DNA of 47,632 bases from Pseudooctadecabacter sp. (GTDB lineage: Bacteria > Pseudomonadota > Alphaproteobacteria > Rhodobacterales > Rhodobacteraceae). Of the stretch, positions 18,220 to 25,547 are shown piece after piece. Positions within the stretch are counted from its first letter, which is position 1; every line of letters begins with the position of its first letter. The position numbers were made by a program, and so were the translations under genes. The stretch lies in assembly GCF_020627745.1 (NCBI RefSeq), contig NZ_JAHDGE010000023.1, positions 1 to 47,632 of the forward strand, given 5' to 3'. Under the pieces are notes generated by a model that did not search any database, was not told the DNA's origin, and saw nothing but the letters and a program-made list of their open reading frames with translations.

Positions 18220-18978
18220 GTGACACACACCCCCGACCCCCAACCGCGCCGCGGCTTCATCGCCAGCCTGCGCAACAATTTTATCGCGGGTCTGGTGGTC
18301 ATTGCGCCCATTGGTCTGACGCTGTGGTTGATCTGGACCGTGGTCGGCTGGGTCGACAGCTTCGTGTGGCCGTTCGTGCCCGACGCCTATCAGCCCGAAC
18401 AGCTTCTCAACCGCGTGATGGGCAATGCCAGCCCTGCGGATGAAGACTGGGTGACCGTCAACGTGCGCGGCATCGGGGTGATCATTTTCCTCATCTTCAC
18501 CATGCTGGTGGGCTGGATGGGCAAGGGTCTTTTGGGGCGCAGCTTTCTGCGCTGGGGCGAAAGTGTCGTGGCGCGGATGCCCGTGGTCCGGTCGATCTAC
18601 AACGGCGTCAAACAGATCGCCGAAACCGTCTTTGCCCAGACCGAGACCAGTTTCGACAAGGCGTGCCTGATCGAATATCCGCGCAAGGGCATCTGGGCCA
18701 TCGGCTTTGTGTCGACATCCACCAAGGGGGAGTTGTTGGACAAGGTCGGCGTCGGCCCCATGACCTCCGTCTTTGTGCCCACCACACCCAACCCCACGTC
18801 AGGCTTTTTGCTGTTCTTCCCCACCGCTGACATCATCGAACTGGATATGTCGGTCGAGGATGCGGCCAAGTTGGTGATCTCAGCCGGGTTGGTCTATCCG
18901 GGCGAAAAGGACACCGAAATGCCGCCCGCCCTTGATGAACTGGCGGACAAGATAAAGTCCGGCAAATCAGACATTTAG
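18220..18978 (+). CDS. DUF502 family membrane protein
   Basis: A 252-residue protein with two N-terminal membrane segments (NFIAGLVVIAPIGLTLWLIWTVVGW and GIGVIIFLIFTMLVGW) and a soluble C-terminal domain containing the DUF502 core MPVVRSIYNGVKQIAETVF and GFVSTSTKGE...VFVPTTPNPTSGFLLF. The family is widespread but of unknown function. Start is GTG at 18220; the preceding 88 bases hold no clear ribosome site, so the exact start is less certain. Its stop overlaps the stop of the convergent patatin gene by 4 bases. Some plant homologues are linked to endomembrane proteins, which does not help here; no function is claimed. Confidence 0.9.
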   Translation: MTHTPDPQPRRGFIASLRNNFIAGLVVIAPIGLTLWLIWTVVGWVDSFVWPFVPDAYQPEQLLNRVMGNASPADEDWVTVNVRGIGVIIFLIFTMLVGWMGKGLLGRSFLRWGESVVARMPVVRSIYNGVKQIAETVFAQTETSFDKACLIEYPRKGIWAIGFVSTSTKGELLDKVGVGPMTSVFVPTTPNPTSGFLLFFPTADIIELDMSVEDAAKLVISAGLVYPGEKDTEMPPALDELADKIKSGKSDI

Positions 18979-19994
18979 GGGGCGAACATCGCCTCCAGAT
19001 CAACGGTGTCACGTTCGTTGATGTCGTCGAAATGGGCGTCAAGAAACTGGGACGCAGCGGCCTGACCGGCGGCCTTGAGCCGCGCAAGGACCACCGGATT
19101 GGGCAGTGATTTGGTGGCCACGCTCAGATCGTTCATCAGCTTGTCGTCCGAAATCATGTGCACCAGCACGTTGCGCATGGCCCCCTGCGGGATCGTGCCC
19201 GCGTGCAACAGACGTTTGACGAAATTGATGGCGCGCAATTCCCGCAACAGCGACGTGTTAAAGCTGATCTCGTTGATCCGGTTGGCAATCGACTGCGGAT
19301 CGGTGGGGATGTCATCGCGGTGCAGCGGGTTGATGTTTACGACCACAATGTCATCCGGCACGTCGCCCTCAAACAAGGGAAACAGCGCCGGATTGCCCGT
19401 ATATCCGCCGTCCCAATAGGTCTCTCCGTCGATCTCGACCGCCTGGAACAATGTGGGCAAACAGGCCGACGCCATCAGCGCCGGGCCGGAAATCTCGTCT
19501 CCGGTGAAAACCTTGATCTTGCCGGTGCGCACATTGGTCGCCCCCACAAATAGCGCCGGTCCCTGATCGGAACACACGTCATCATAACGGAACTGTTCCA
19601 CGATGGGTTTCAGCGGATTGGAATAGAATTTACCGGTGCTGTAGGGCGACATGATCCGCGTGGCCATGTCAAAGGCCGCATAGGCCGGCGAATAGGCCAT
19701 GGCCTGCGCCAAGAGCGGCGCCGCAGGAGCGACTGCATCCATCCACGCGATCAGCGCATCATCGGTCACCGCCCCGATCTGCGACCAGAACCAGTCCAGA
19801 TTGGCCTTGGCCCCCGCGCGCCCGTCCTTGGCCCATCCCGCCTTGAGGGCCGCACCGTTCATAGCCCCCGCAGAGGTGCCCGACATGGCCGCAATCTCAA
19901 TGCGTTCGTCATCTAGCAGCCGGTCCAGCACGCCCCATGTGAATGCACCGTGGGCACCGCCCCCCTGCAAGGCCAGATTGATCCGTTTCACCAT
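18975..19994 (-). CDS. Patatin-like phospholipase (RssA-like)
   Basis: A 339-residue patatin-family lipid acyl hydrolase. The oxyanion hole GGGAHG is at 11-16, the nucleophile elbow GTSAG puts the catalytic serine at 41, and the partner aspartate is in WDGGYTGNP at 195, so the Ser-Asp dyad is intact. No signal peptide is visible, so it acts in the cytoplasm. In many alphaproteobacteria this gene sits beside 3-hydroxybutyrate dehydrogenase, as here (68 bases upstream on the same strand), which suggests a role in polyhydroxyalkanoate or membrane-lipid turnover. That is contextual inference. The last residues overlap the convergent DUF502 stop. Confidence 0.9.
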   Translation of the reverse strand: MVKRINLALQGGGAHGAFTWGVLDRLLDDERIEIAAMSGTSAGAMNGAALKAGWAKDGRAGAKANLDWFWSQIGAVTDDALIAWMDAVAPAAPLLAQAMAYSPAYAAFDMATRIMSPYSTGKFYSNPLKPIVEQFRYDDVCSDQGPALFVGATNVRTGKIKVFTGDEISGPALMASACLPTLFQAVEIDGETYWDGGYTGNPALFPLFEGDVPDDIVVVNINPLHRDDIPTDPQSIANRINEISFNTSLLRELRAINFVKRLLHAGTIPQGAMRNVLVHMISDDKLMNDLSVATKSLPNPVVLARLKAAGQAAASQFLDAHFDDINERDTVDLEAMFAP

Positions 19995-20061
19995 GCGCCC
20001 GAATCCTCAGCGCGGATATCTGCGCACAACCCGTGCAGGATGTCGCTGTTGAACCCGTTGA

Positions 20062-20847
20062 TCACAACGCGGTCCAGCCGCCATCCACGGAAATGGTCGT
20101 CCCCGTGATCTGCGCCGCTGCATCCGATGCCAGAAACACAGCCGTGCCGCCCAGTTGTTCAACGGTGGCAAATTCCTTGCTGGGCTGACGTTTCAGAAGC
20201 ACATCGCGCACGACGGTGTCGCGGTCCATGCCGTATTCCTTCATCGTGTCGGGGATCTGCTTTTCCACCAGCGGTGTCAGCACATAACCGGGGCAGATGG
20301 CGTTGCAGGTAATGGGGTCTTCTGCGGTCTCAAGTGCCACGGTTTTCGACAGGCCCACCACCCCGTGTTTGGCCGCAATATAGGCGGATTTGTAGGGCGA
20401 GGCCGTCAACCCATGGGCCGAGGCGATGTTGATGATCCGCCCCCAGCCGCGTTCGCGCATCCCCGTGACCGCCGCCGCCGAGGTGTGGAACGCCGAACTC
20501 AGGTTAATCGCAATGATCGCATCCCATTTTTCGGTGGGGAACTCCTCGATCGGGGCCACGTGCTGGATGCCTGCGTTGTTGATAAGGATGTCACACCCGC
20601 CTGCTGCAACCACCAGACGGCGGCAGTCTTCGGCCTTGGACATATCGGCGGCCACATATGTCGCCTCTACCGAAAAATTCTCCGCAATTTCGGCGGCCAG
20701 CGCGTGATCTTCGTCGCGGTCCGTGAAGGAATTGAGCACCACATTCGCCCCCGCCTTGGCCATCTCGCGGGCCACGCCCAGCCCGATGCCTGAATTGGAC
20801 CCCGTGATAACGGCTGTTTTTCCCGCAAGCGCGCCTGATGTCGTCAT
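20062..20847 (-). CDS. bdhA: 3-hydroxybutyrate dehydrogenase
   Basis: A 261-residue short-chain dehydrogenase that interconverts 3-hydroxybutyrate and acetoacetate with NAD. The cofactor motif GSNSGIG is at 16-22, NNAG at 90-93, and the catalytic set Ser143, Tyr156 and Lys160 (in SAYIAAK) is present. The stretches INIASAHGLTASPYKSAYIAAKHGVVGLSK and NAICPGYVLTPLVEKQIPD match 3-hydroxybutyrate dehydrogenases rather than generic SDRs. The frame is open further upstream, but AAGGAG lies 8-9 bases before the ATG at 20847, so this start is chosen. It is upstream of the patatin gene, with which it may form a storage-polymer degradation unit. Confidence 0.92.
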   Translation of the reverse strand: MTTSGALAGKTAVITGSNSGIGLGVAREMAKAGANVVLNSFTDRDEDHALAAEIAENFSVEATYVAADMSKAEDCRRLVVAAGGCDILINNAGIQHVAPIEEFPTEKWDAIIAINLSSAFHTSAAAVTGMRERGWGRIINIASAHGLTASPYKSAYIAAKHGVVGLSKTVALETAEDPITCNAICPGYVLTPLVEKQIPDTMKEYGMDRDTVVRDVLLKRQPSKEFATVEQLGGTAVFLASDAAAQITGTTISVDGGWTAL

Positions 20848-21025
20848 GGTTCGATCTCCTTCATGTTGCATTGCAGCATAGCGGTGAAAGCGGGCGCGGC
20901 AATGGCTGGCGGCATCACAGCTCCGACATTGTGCCGTTGGCCCCCGTTTCATCGTCTTTGTGCCCCAATCTGTTCCCATTGTGGCGCTATCACCGAAGAT
21001 ATCTTCAGCAATCAGGCCCCGCATC

Positions 21026-21556
21026 ATGTCATCTGACGGCCCCCTTCTAACCAATGCCTCCGCCGCGCGGTTCCTGTACGGATCGTTCCGCTTGCACGAT
21101 GGCGCATGGGTCTTTGAGGGCAGCGTCATCACAGGCGCGGGGTTCACCTACGATGCCGCGACCGGCCTGCCGGTCACCGGTCAGGTCGCAGCCATCGCTC
21201 TCCAGACCCGATCCGAGGCGGCGGTTCTCGCCGTTCATGCCCACCGCGCCTGCCCCGATCACGACGTCGCGGTGCTGAACCATGTCTATGAAGACTGCCC
21301 CACAGGCTGGTTCGATCCGGTGGCGGTCTTCGGCCCCGCCGCGCTGTCCCGTTCCGAACAAAACGCACCGGCGGTCCGTGACATGCCCGAACTTGCGCTT
21401 CAGACCGGTGACATTCTGACCGACGCCGATTTGCGCGACATCTTTGGCACGCGGGTGCGCAAGCTGCAGCGTCTGGCCCGCACCGCCGTCCGGCCGGATG
21501 TGGATTTCTGGGATATCGACCCGGACGGGGCCTCTGCCCACCGCGCATCCGCCTAA
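21026..21556 (+). CDS. Unrecognised protein, about 176 residues
   Basis: I do not recognise this gene. Codon use looks like that of its neighbours, and the sequence is a sensible globular protein with no signal peptide, membrane segment or cysteine-rich motif. An early stretch FLYGSFRLHDGAWVFEGSVITGAGFTYD is beta-rich; DHDVAVLNHVYEDCPTGWFDPVAVFGP is the middle; and a helical region LRDIFGTRVRKLQRLARTAV is near the end. It is divergent from bdhA with 178 bases between starts. The ATG at 21026 is preferred over an in-frame ATG at 20960, which would lie in the low-complexity upstream part, but neither has a clear ribosome site. An opposite-strand frame of similar length is judged a shadow. Confidence 0.6.
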   Translation: MSSDGPLLTNASAARFLYGSFRLHDGAWVFEGSVITGAGFTYDAATGLPVTGQVAAIALQTRSEAAVLAVHAHRACPDHDVAVLNHVYEDCPTGWFDPVAVFGPAALSRSEQNAPAVRDMPELALQTGDILTDADLRDIFGTRVRKLQRLARTAVRPDVDFWDIDPDGASAHRASA

Positions 21557-21691
21557 CGTGCCCCAAATCTGGCCGCAGGCCGGCTGCGCGCTCCGCGTCA
21601 GAACACCGATTCTCTGATCATTAACGAAGGTTAATCCGGAAGGTCTGAAATGCACCTGTCCGTCGCCGATTTATCCAATAAAACTTGGACA

Positions 21692-21768
21692 GAAAAAAAC
21701 CCTGGCCGAAGCCAGGGTTAAGTCATTGAGGCAGGTTTCATACAGGCAAGAAACCTATCGAGCAGTGC
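21692..21768 (-). ncRNA. Candidate trans-acting small RNA, about 75 nt
   Basis: On the minus strand a complete small-RNA gene can be read with no coding sequence. A near-consensus promoter (TTGGAT, 17 bases, TATAAG; see separate entry) would start transcription near 21766-21770. The RNA would hold a 7-bp hairpin AGGTTTC/GAAACCT with a 10-base loop (21733-21756), a single-stranded linker CTGCCTCAATGACTTAA-like, and a terminator with stem CCCTGGC/GCCAGGG (extended by A-T pairs), a very stable C(TTCG)G tetraloop and seven Ts. This is the shape of an Hfq-type small RNA. It is divergent from a peptide-binding-protein gene. Transcription is inferred; the family is not recognised. Confidence 0.65.
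21693..21720 (-). terminator. Strong minus-strand terminator with TTCG tetraloop
   Basis: Stem arms at 21700-21706 and 21711-21717 close a TTCG loop on the minus strand, followed by seven Ts (21699-21693). On the plus strand the hairpin is followed only by TTAAG, so the direction is clear although no protein gene lies upstream on the minus strand. Confidence 0.85.
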
Positions 21769-21772
21769 CCTT

Positions 21773-21801
21773 CTTATAAGCAAATGCTTGCCCGCATCCA
21801 A
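21773..21801 (-). promoter_or_regulatory. Near-consensus promoter of the small RNA
   Basis: Minus strand: TTGGAT (21801-21796), exact 17-base spacer, TATAAG (21778-21773). The -10 matches consensus at five of six positions. Confidence 0.65.
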
Positions 21802-21810
21802 GCTAAAAGT

Positions 21811-21839
21811 TTGAAATGGTTTGTTTCCCCATCTAGGCT
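21811..21839 (+). promoter_or_regulatory. Possible promoter of the YejA-like gene
   Basis: TTGAAA (21811-21816), 17 bases, then TAGGCT (21834-21839), a weak -10. It would start transcription about 35 bases before the ATG at 21882 and lies back to back with the small-RNA promoter. Confidence 0.35.
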
Positions 21840-21881
21840 ACTCCCAAAAGAAGCCATAATTCATCGGGGGAACCACACCAC

Positions 21882-23714
21882 ATGACACGTCCATTCCTGA
21901 TCCAAACGGGTCGATCCTTGCGCGCACTGGCCCTTGCGGCCACCACATCCGCGCTGGCCACCATCGCCGCAGCCGAGCCGATGCATGGCATAGCTATGTA
22001 TGGTGACCCCGCCCTGCCCCCAGATTTTGCGCATCTGCCCTACGCCAACCCCGACGCGCCCACGGGCGGCGCGATGGTCACATCGACCGTTGGCAGCTAC
22101 GACAGCCTGAACCCGTTCATCACCAAAGGCACGTCTTATTGGCAGCTGCGGTTCTTGATGGGTGAAAGCCTGATGGCGCGGTCTTTGGACGAACCTTTCA
22201 CGCTCTACGGCCTTCTGGCCGAATCGATTGAGACCGCGGATGACCGCTCATGGGTGGAATTCACCCTGCGCCCCGAGGCCCGATTCTCTGACGGCAGCCC
22301 CGTGACCGTCGAAGACGTCATCTGGTCCTATGAGACCCTGGGCACCATCGGCCACCCCCGTTATGCGGGCTTTTATTCCAAGGTCGACACGATTGAACAG
22401 ACGGGCGACCGGTCCGTGCGGTTCACCTTCAACGTCGAAGACCGCGAACTGGCGCTGCTGGCGGGCCTGCGTCCGATCCTGCAAAAGGCCCAGTGGGAGG
22501 GGCTGGATTTTGCGGAATCCGGCATCGACAATATCCCCGTCGTGTCCTCGCCCTACGTGATCACCGATTTCGAACCCAACCGGTTCATCGAATTCAGCCG
22601 CAACGAAGATTATTGGGGCGAAGATGTCGTGCCCTTTGTGAACGGTCTTTATAACCTCGACACCCTGCGGATCGAATTTTTCGGGGACGAAGTGGCCGCG
22701 TTCGAGGCGTTCAAGGTGGGCGATGTGAACTCCAACCGCGAATTCAACGTGAACCGGTGGGACAGCCAGTATAATTTCGAACTGTTGCAGACCGGCGAAT
22801 ACGTAAAATCCGTCCTGCCCCATTCGCGCCCGTCCGGTATGACCGGTTTCGTGATGAACACACGGTCGGACCAGTTTGCCGACATCCGTGTGCGTGATGC
22901 GATGATGCATGCGTTCAACTTCGAATTCATCAACGACACGATCACGGGGGGCGCGCAGCCGCGCATCACGTCCTATTTCTCCAACTCGCCCTTGGCGATG
23001 CAGGAGGGTCCGGCCACGGGCCGCGTTCTTGAGTTCCTTGAACCCTTCGCAGACAGCATCCCCGAAGATGCGATCAGCGGCTACGCCCTTCCCGTCTCAG
23101 ACGGATCCGAACGCAACCGCGCCAATATCGGCGCCGCTTTGGCGCTGATGGAAGAGGCGGGCTACACCATTCAGGACGGTGTCATGACCGGCGAAGACGG
23201 CACGCCGTTCACCTTTGAAATCCTGCTGGAAAACGCCTCGACCGAGAACACGGCGATCATCGACATCTACACCGAAAGCCTCAGCCGGTTGGGGATCACC
23301 CCCACGGTGACCTTGGTGGATGGCGCGCAGTACAAAGAACGCACCGATGCCTATGATTTCGACATGACCTACTACCGTCGTGGTCTGTCGCTGAGCCCGG
23401 GCAACGAACAATACCTTTATTGGGGGGCCGAGGCTGCGAACACCACAGGGGGCCGCAACCTGATGGGGGTGCAGTCCGAAGCGATTGACGCGATGATCAA
23501 CCGCCTGCTGACCTCGGACAGTCAGGACGATTTTCTGGCCGCCACCCGCGCCATGGACCGTCTGCTGACCGCTGGGCGCTATGTCATTCCGATTTATCAG
23601 TGGAACATCAGCCGCATCGCCCACGACGCGGACCTGAAATTCCCCGATACCATGCCGATCTTCGGCGACTGGCCCGGCTGGCAGCCGGACGTATGGTGGT
23701 ACGAAGAGGGGTAA
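21882..23714 (+). CDS. Family 5 extracellular solute-binding protein, YejA-like
   Basis: A 610-residue periplasmic binding protein of the peptide/opine family (SBP_bac_5), closest in style to YejA, part of a microcin C/oligopeptide ABC importer. The twin-part signal peptide (MTRPFLIQTGRSLRALALAATTSALATIAAA) is cleaved before EPMHGIAMYG. Family landmarks are GDPALPPDFAHLPYANPDAPTGG, SYDSLNPFITKG, FTLRPEARFSDGSPVTVEDVIWSYE and the C-terminal YVIPIYQWN. GGGGG lies about 12 bases before the ATG. Permease and ATPase genes do not follow in this window, so it is an orphan receptor that must use a transporter encoded elsewhere. A strong terminator closes it as a single-gene unit. Confidence 0.92.
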   Translation: MTRPFLIQTGRSLRALALAATTSALATIAAAEPMHGIAMYGDPALPPDFAHLPYANPDAPTGGAMVTSTVGSYDSLNPFITKGTSYWQLRFLMGESLMARSLDEPFTLYGLLAESIETADDRSWVEFTLRPEARFSDGSPVTVEDVIWSYETLGTIGHPRYAGFYSKVDTIEQTGDRSVRFTFNVEDRELALLAGLRPILQKAQWEGLDFAESGIDNIPVVSSPYVITDFEPNRFIEFSRNEDYWGEDVVPFVNGLYNLDTLRIEFFGDEVAAFEAFKVGDVNSNREFNVNRWDSQYNFELLQTGEYVKSVLPHSRPSGMTGFVMNTRSDQFADIRVRDAMMHAFNFEFINDTITGGAQPRITSYFSNSPLAMQEGPATGRVLEFLEPFADSIPEDAISGYALPVSDGSERNRANIGAALALMEEAGYTIQDGVMTGEDGTPFTFEILLENASTENTAIIDIYTESLSRLGITPTVTLVDGAQYKERTDAYDFDMTYYRRGLSLSPGNEQYLYWGAEAANTTGGRNLMGVQSEAIDAMINRLLTSDSQDDFLAATRAMDRLLTAGRYVIPIYQWNISRIAHDADLKFPDTMPIFGDWPGWQPDVWWYEEG

Positions 23715-23747
23715 GGTCGCCACCAATCCCCGACCTGCATAATTTTC

Positions 23748-23785
23748 AACAGCGCCGCCCCGATGCGGCGCTGTTTTCATTTTTG
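23748..23785 (+). terminator. Terminator of the YejA-like gene
   Basis: A perfect 11-bp stem AACAGCGCCGC/GCGGCGCTGTT with a 6-base loop, followed by TTCATTTTT. Confidence 0.9.
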
Positions 23786-23790
23786 TGTAA

Positions 23791-23817
23791 GGAACTTGCG
23801 TTATGGCGTCCCCCGTT
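23791..23817 (+). promoter_or_regulatory. Possible EcfG-like promoter of the Ltp gene
   Basis: GGAAC (23791-23795) and CGTT (23814-23817) are separated by 18 bases, one more than the usual EcfG spacing of 16-17. The start would be about 20 bases before the ATG at 23844. It resembles the better site before the CsbD-like gene at 25493. Confidence 0.3.
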
Positions 23818-23843
23818 CGTGTCTATCATCAGGAAACTCAAAA

Positions 23844-24233
23844 ATGTCAGCATCCTTGTCTTCCAAAACCGTCCTGCTCGGCCTGTCCCTAACCCTGTCG
23901 CCCGCAGCCTTTGCCGAAACTCTGACCGGCCCACAACGCAACGCAGTCCGCTCTGCAGAAAGCTATCTGGCATTCGCCGGTTTCTCGCGCACCGGATTGA
24001 TTGAACAATTGTCCTCCGCATTCGGTGACGGGTACGACGTCGCAGATGCGACTGTTGCGGTTGATTCTCTGGGGGTGGACTGGAACCGGCAGGCTGTCCG
24101 GTCAGCGGACTCCTACCTCAGCTTCATGGGCTTTTCCTGCAACGGCCTGATCGAACAGCTGTCCTCGGATGCGGGTGACGGGTTCACTGTCCAGCAGGCA
24201 CAATTTGGGGCGCAACAGGCAGGCGCTTGCTGA
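23844..24233 (+). CDS. Periplasmic Ltp-repeat (PF07553-like) protein
   Basis: A 129-residue exported protein with signal peptide MSASLSSKTVLLGLSLTLSPAAFA. The mature part is two copies of the Ltp helix-turn-helix repeat: QRNAVRSAESYLAFAGFSRTGLIEQL (31-56) then NRQAVRSADSYLSFMGFSCNGLIEQL (81-106), each followed by an acidic turn. The pattern A..SA.SYL.F.GFS..GLIEQL is that of Ltp-family proteins of Gram-positive bacteria and their phages, where one (phage TP-J34 Ltp) blocks DNA entry by related phages. No lipobox is seen, so this form is soluble; cysteines at 99 and 129 could form a disulfide. The ATG at 23844 is chosen because it opens the signal peptide and has AGGAAA upstream. Function here is unknown. 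Confidence 0.82.
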   Translation: MSASLSSKTVLLGLSLTLSPAAFAETLTGPQRNAVRSAESYLAFAGFSRTGLIEQLSSAFGDGYDVADATVAVDSLGVDWNRQAVRSADSYLSFMGFSCNGLIEQLSSDAGDGFTVQQAQFGAQQAGAC

Positions 24234-24307
24234 CTGGCGTCTGGTCTGACAGGTAGATAATAAGTGACCGTCACACCCCTGTTACAAACCTGACCTAATC
24301 GGCCCTC

Positions 24308-24793
24308 ATGAATATACTTGTCCTGTGCACCGGCAACTCGGCCCGCTCAATCCTTCTGGAATCCATTTTCAACCGAGACAGTGGCGGGCGCGTCACCGCC
24401 TGGTCCGCAGGCTCAACCCCGTCGGGCAAGGTCCATCCGCAGTCGCTCGCCCTGCTGGCGGAACTGGGCTATCCGACCGACGGCCTCAGCTCCCAAAGCT
24501 GGGACGTTTATGCCGAACCCGATGCGCCCAGAATGGATGTTGTCATCACCGTGTGTGACAGCGCCGCTTCGGAAACCTGCCCCTATTGGCCCACCACGAA
24601 CGGTCACGCCCCCGTTCAGGTCCATTGGGGCATCCCCGATCCGGCTGCCGCCGCCGCGCCCGACTGGGACAAGGCATTCTCTTCGGCCTATATGCGCCTG
24701 CGTGCCAAGGCGGACGCCTTTCTGGTCCACCCGGTTGAGGCCTTCTCTCCGGCGGAGCTTAAGTCCGCCCTGCAGTCGGCCGCCTCCGCATGA
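24308..24793 (+). CDS. arsC: Arsenate reductase, thioredoxin-coupled low-MW phosphatase type
   Basis: A 161-residue protein of the low-molecular-weight tyrosine-phosphatase fold. The P-loop CTGNSARS starts at Cys7, and a second redox pair lies at Cys83 and Cys91 (VCDSAASETCPYWP), matching the three-cysteine relay (10, 82, 89) of the S. aureus arsenate reductase. It reduces arsenate to arsenite with electrons from thioredoxin. Its stop overlaps the start of the aquaporin gene, and together they resemble the arsC-aqpS pairing known from Sinorhizobium, where arsenite leaves by the channel. No ArsR repressor, ArsB pump or Acr3 is present within the window. A phosphatase role is less likely given the extra cysteines. 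Confidence 0.9.
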   Translation: MNILVLCTGNSARSILLESIFNRDSGGRVTAWSAGSTPSGKVHPQSLALLAELGYPTDGLSSQSWDVYAEPDAPRMDVVITVCDSAASETCPYWPTTNGHAPVQVHWGIPDPAAAAAPDWDKAFSSAYMRLRAKADAFLVHPVEAFSPAELKSALQSAASA

Positions 24794-25446
24794 TCGCGCG
24801 TCGCCTTACGGCAGAGGCCCTCGGCACCGCTCTTTTGCTGATTGGCGTCGTAGGGTCCGGCATCATGGCCCAGACCCTGACCGATGACACAGCGCTGGCG
24901 CTTCTGGCCAACGCCATTGCGACGGGCTGCACGCTCTATTTCATCATCACCGTTCTGGGGCCGCTGTCTGGTGCCCATTTCAATCCGGTCGTCACTCTCG
25001 CCTTTGCGCTGCGCGGGGACCACCCGTGGGGTCTGGCTGCGGCCTATATTCCGGTACAGGTCATCGGCGGCATTGCGGGGGTGTGGCTGTGTCATGTGAT
25101 GTTCGATCTCGACATTATTCAGGCGTCCGGCACCGCGCGCACCGGTTTGCCCCAATGGGTGTCTGAGGGTTTTGCCACCTTCGGGCTGCTGTTCGTCATC
25201 TTTGGCGGGTTGCGCAGCCGCCCCGATGCGGTGCCGACACTGGTCGCCCTTTATATCACGGGGGCCTATTGGTTCACGTCCTCCACCAGTTTTGCCAACC
25301 CCGCCGTGACCATCGCACGCGGCTTTTCGGACACTTTCGCGGGCATTGACCCGTCACATATCGCCGCTTTCATCGCGGCCCAGATGATCGGCCTTGCCCT
25401 GTCGCTCCCCGTGATCGGCTGGCTGTTCCGGCCCGAAAGCCATTAA
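24790..25446 (+). CDS. aqpS: Aquaglyceroporin-family channel, AqpS-like
   Basis: A 218-residue six-helix MIP channel. Both half-helix motifs are present, HFNPVVT in the first half and FANPAVT in the second. The N-terminus MIARRLTAEALGTALLLIGVVGSGIM is typical of the bacterial branch often found in arsenic operons. The start ATG overlaps the arsC stop (ATGA at 24790-24793), so the two are translationally coupled. By analogy with AqpS of Sinorhizobium meliloti, it would let arsenite formed by ArsC flow out of the cell. Transport of glycerol or water cannot be excluded from sequence. The gene symbol is by analogy. Confidence 0.85.
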   Translation: MIARRLTAEALGTALLLIGVVGSGIMAQTLTDDTALALLANAIATGCTLYFIITVLGPLSGAHFNPVVTLAFALRGDHPWGLAAAYIPVQVIGGIAGVWLCHVMFDLDIIQASGTARTGLPQWVSEGFATFGLLFVIFGGLRSRPDAVPTLVALYITGAYWFTSSTSFANPAVTIARGFSDTFAGIDPSHIAAFIAAQMIGLALSLPVIGWLFRPESH

Positions 25447-25492
25447 CCAAACCTCAATCTTACCATGCTTGGGTAAGGGTCCCTTCCGTAAG

Positions 25493-25517
25493 GGAACCAA
25501 TCCGGCTGCAGCGCGTT
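25493..25517 (+). promoter_or_regulatory. EcfG (general stress response)-type promoter
   Basis: GGAAC (25493-25497), exactly 16 bases, CGTT (25514-25517): this is the consensus of the alphaproteobacterial general-stress sigma factor EcfG. It lies 30 bases before the ATG of the small CsbD-like gene, with a GGGAGGA ribosome site between. A hairpin just upstream (GGTCCCTT/AAGGGAACC) overlaps the GGAAC box and may also end the arsC-aqpS message. Confidence 0.55.
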
Positions 25518-25547
25518 TGCATCGCAGTCAATCATGGGAGGATACCA

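Noticed and set aside
21047..21655. 202-residue minus-strand frame overlapping the unrecognised protein
   Set aside because: Its start is in the downstream gap without a ribosome site, and the plus-strand frame has the more natural composition; still, neither is a known family.
21882..23714. A complete peptide ABC transporter operon
   Set aside because: A strong terminator follows the binding protein directly, and no permease or ATPase gene is next to it.
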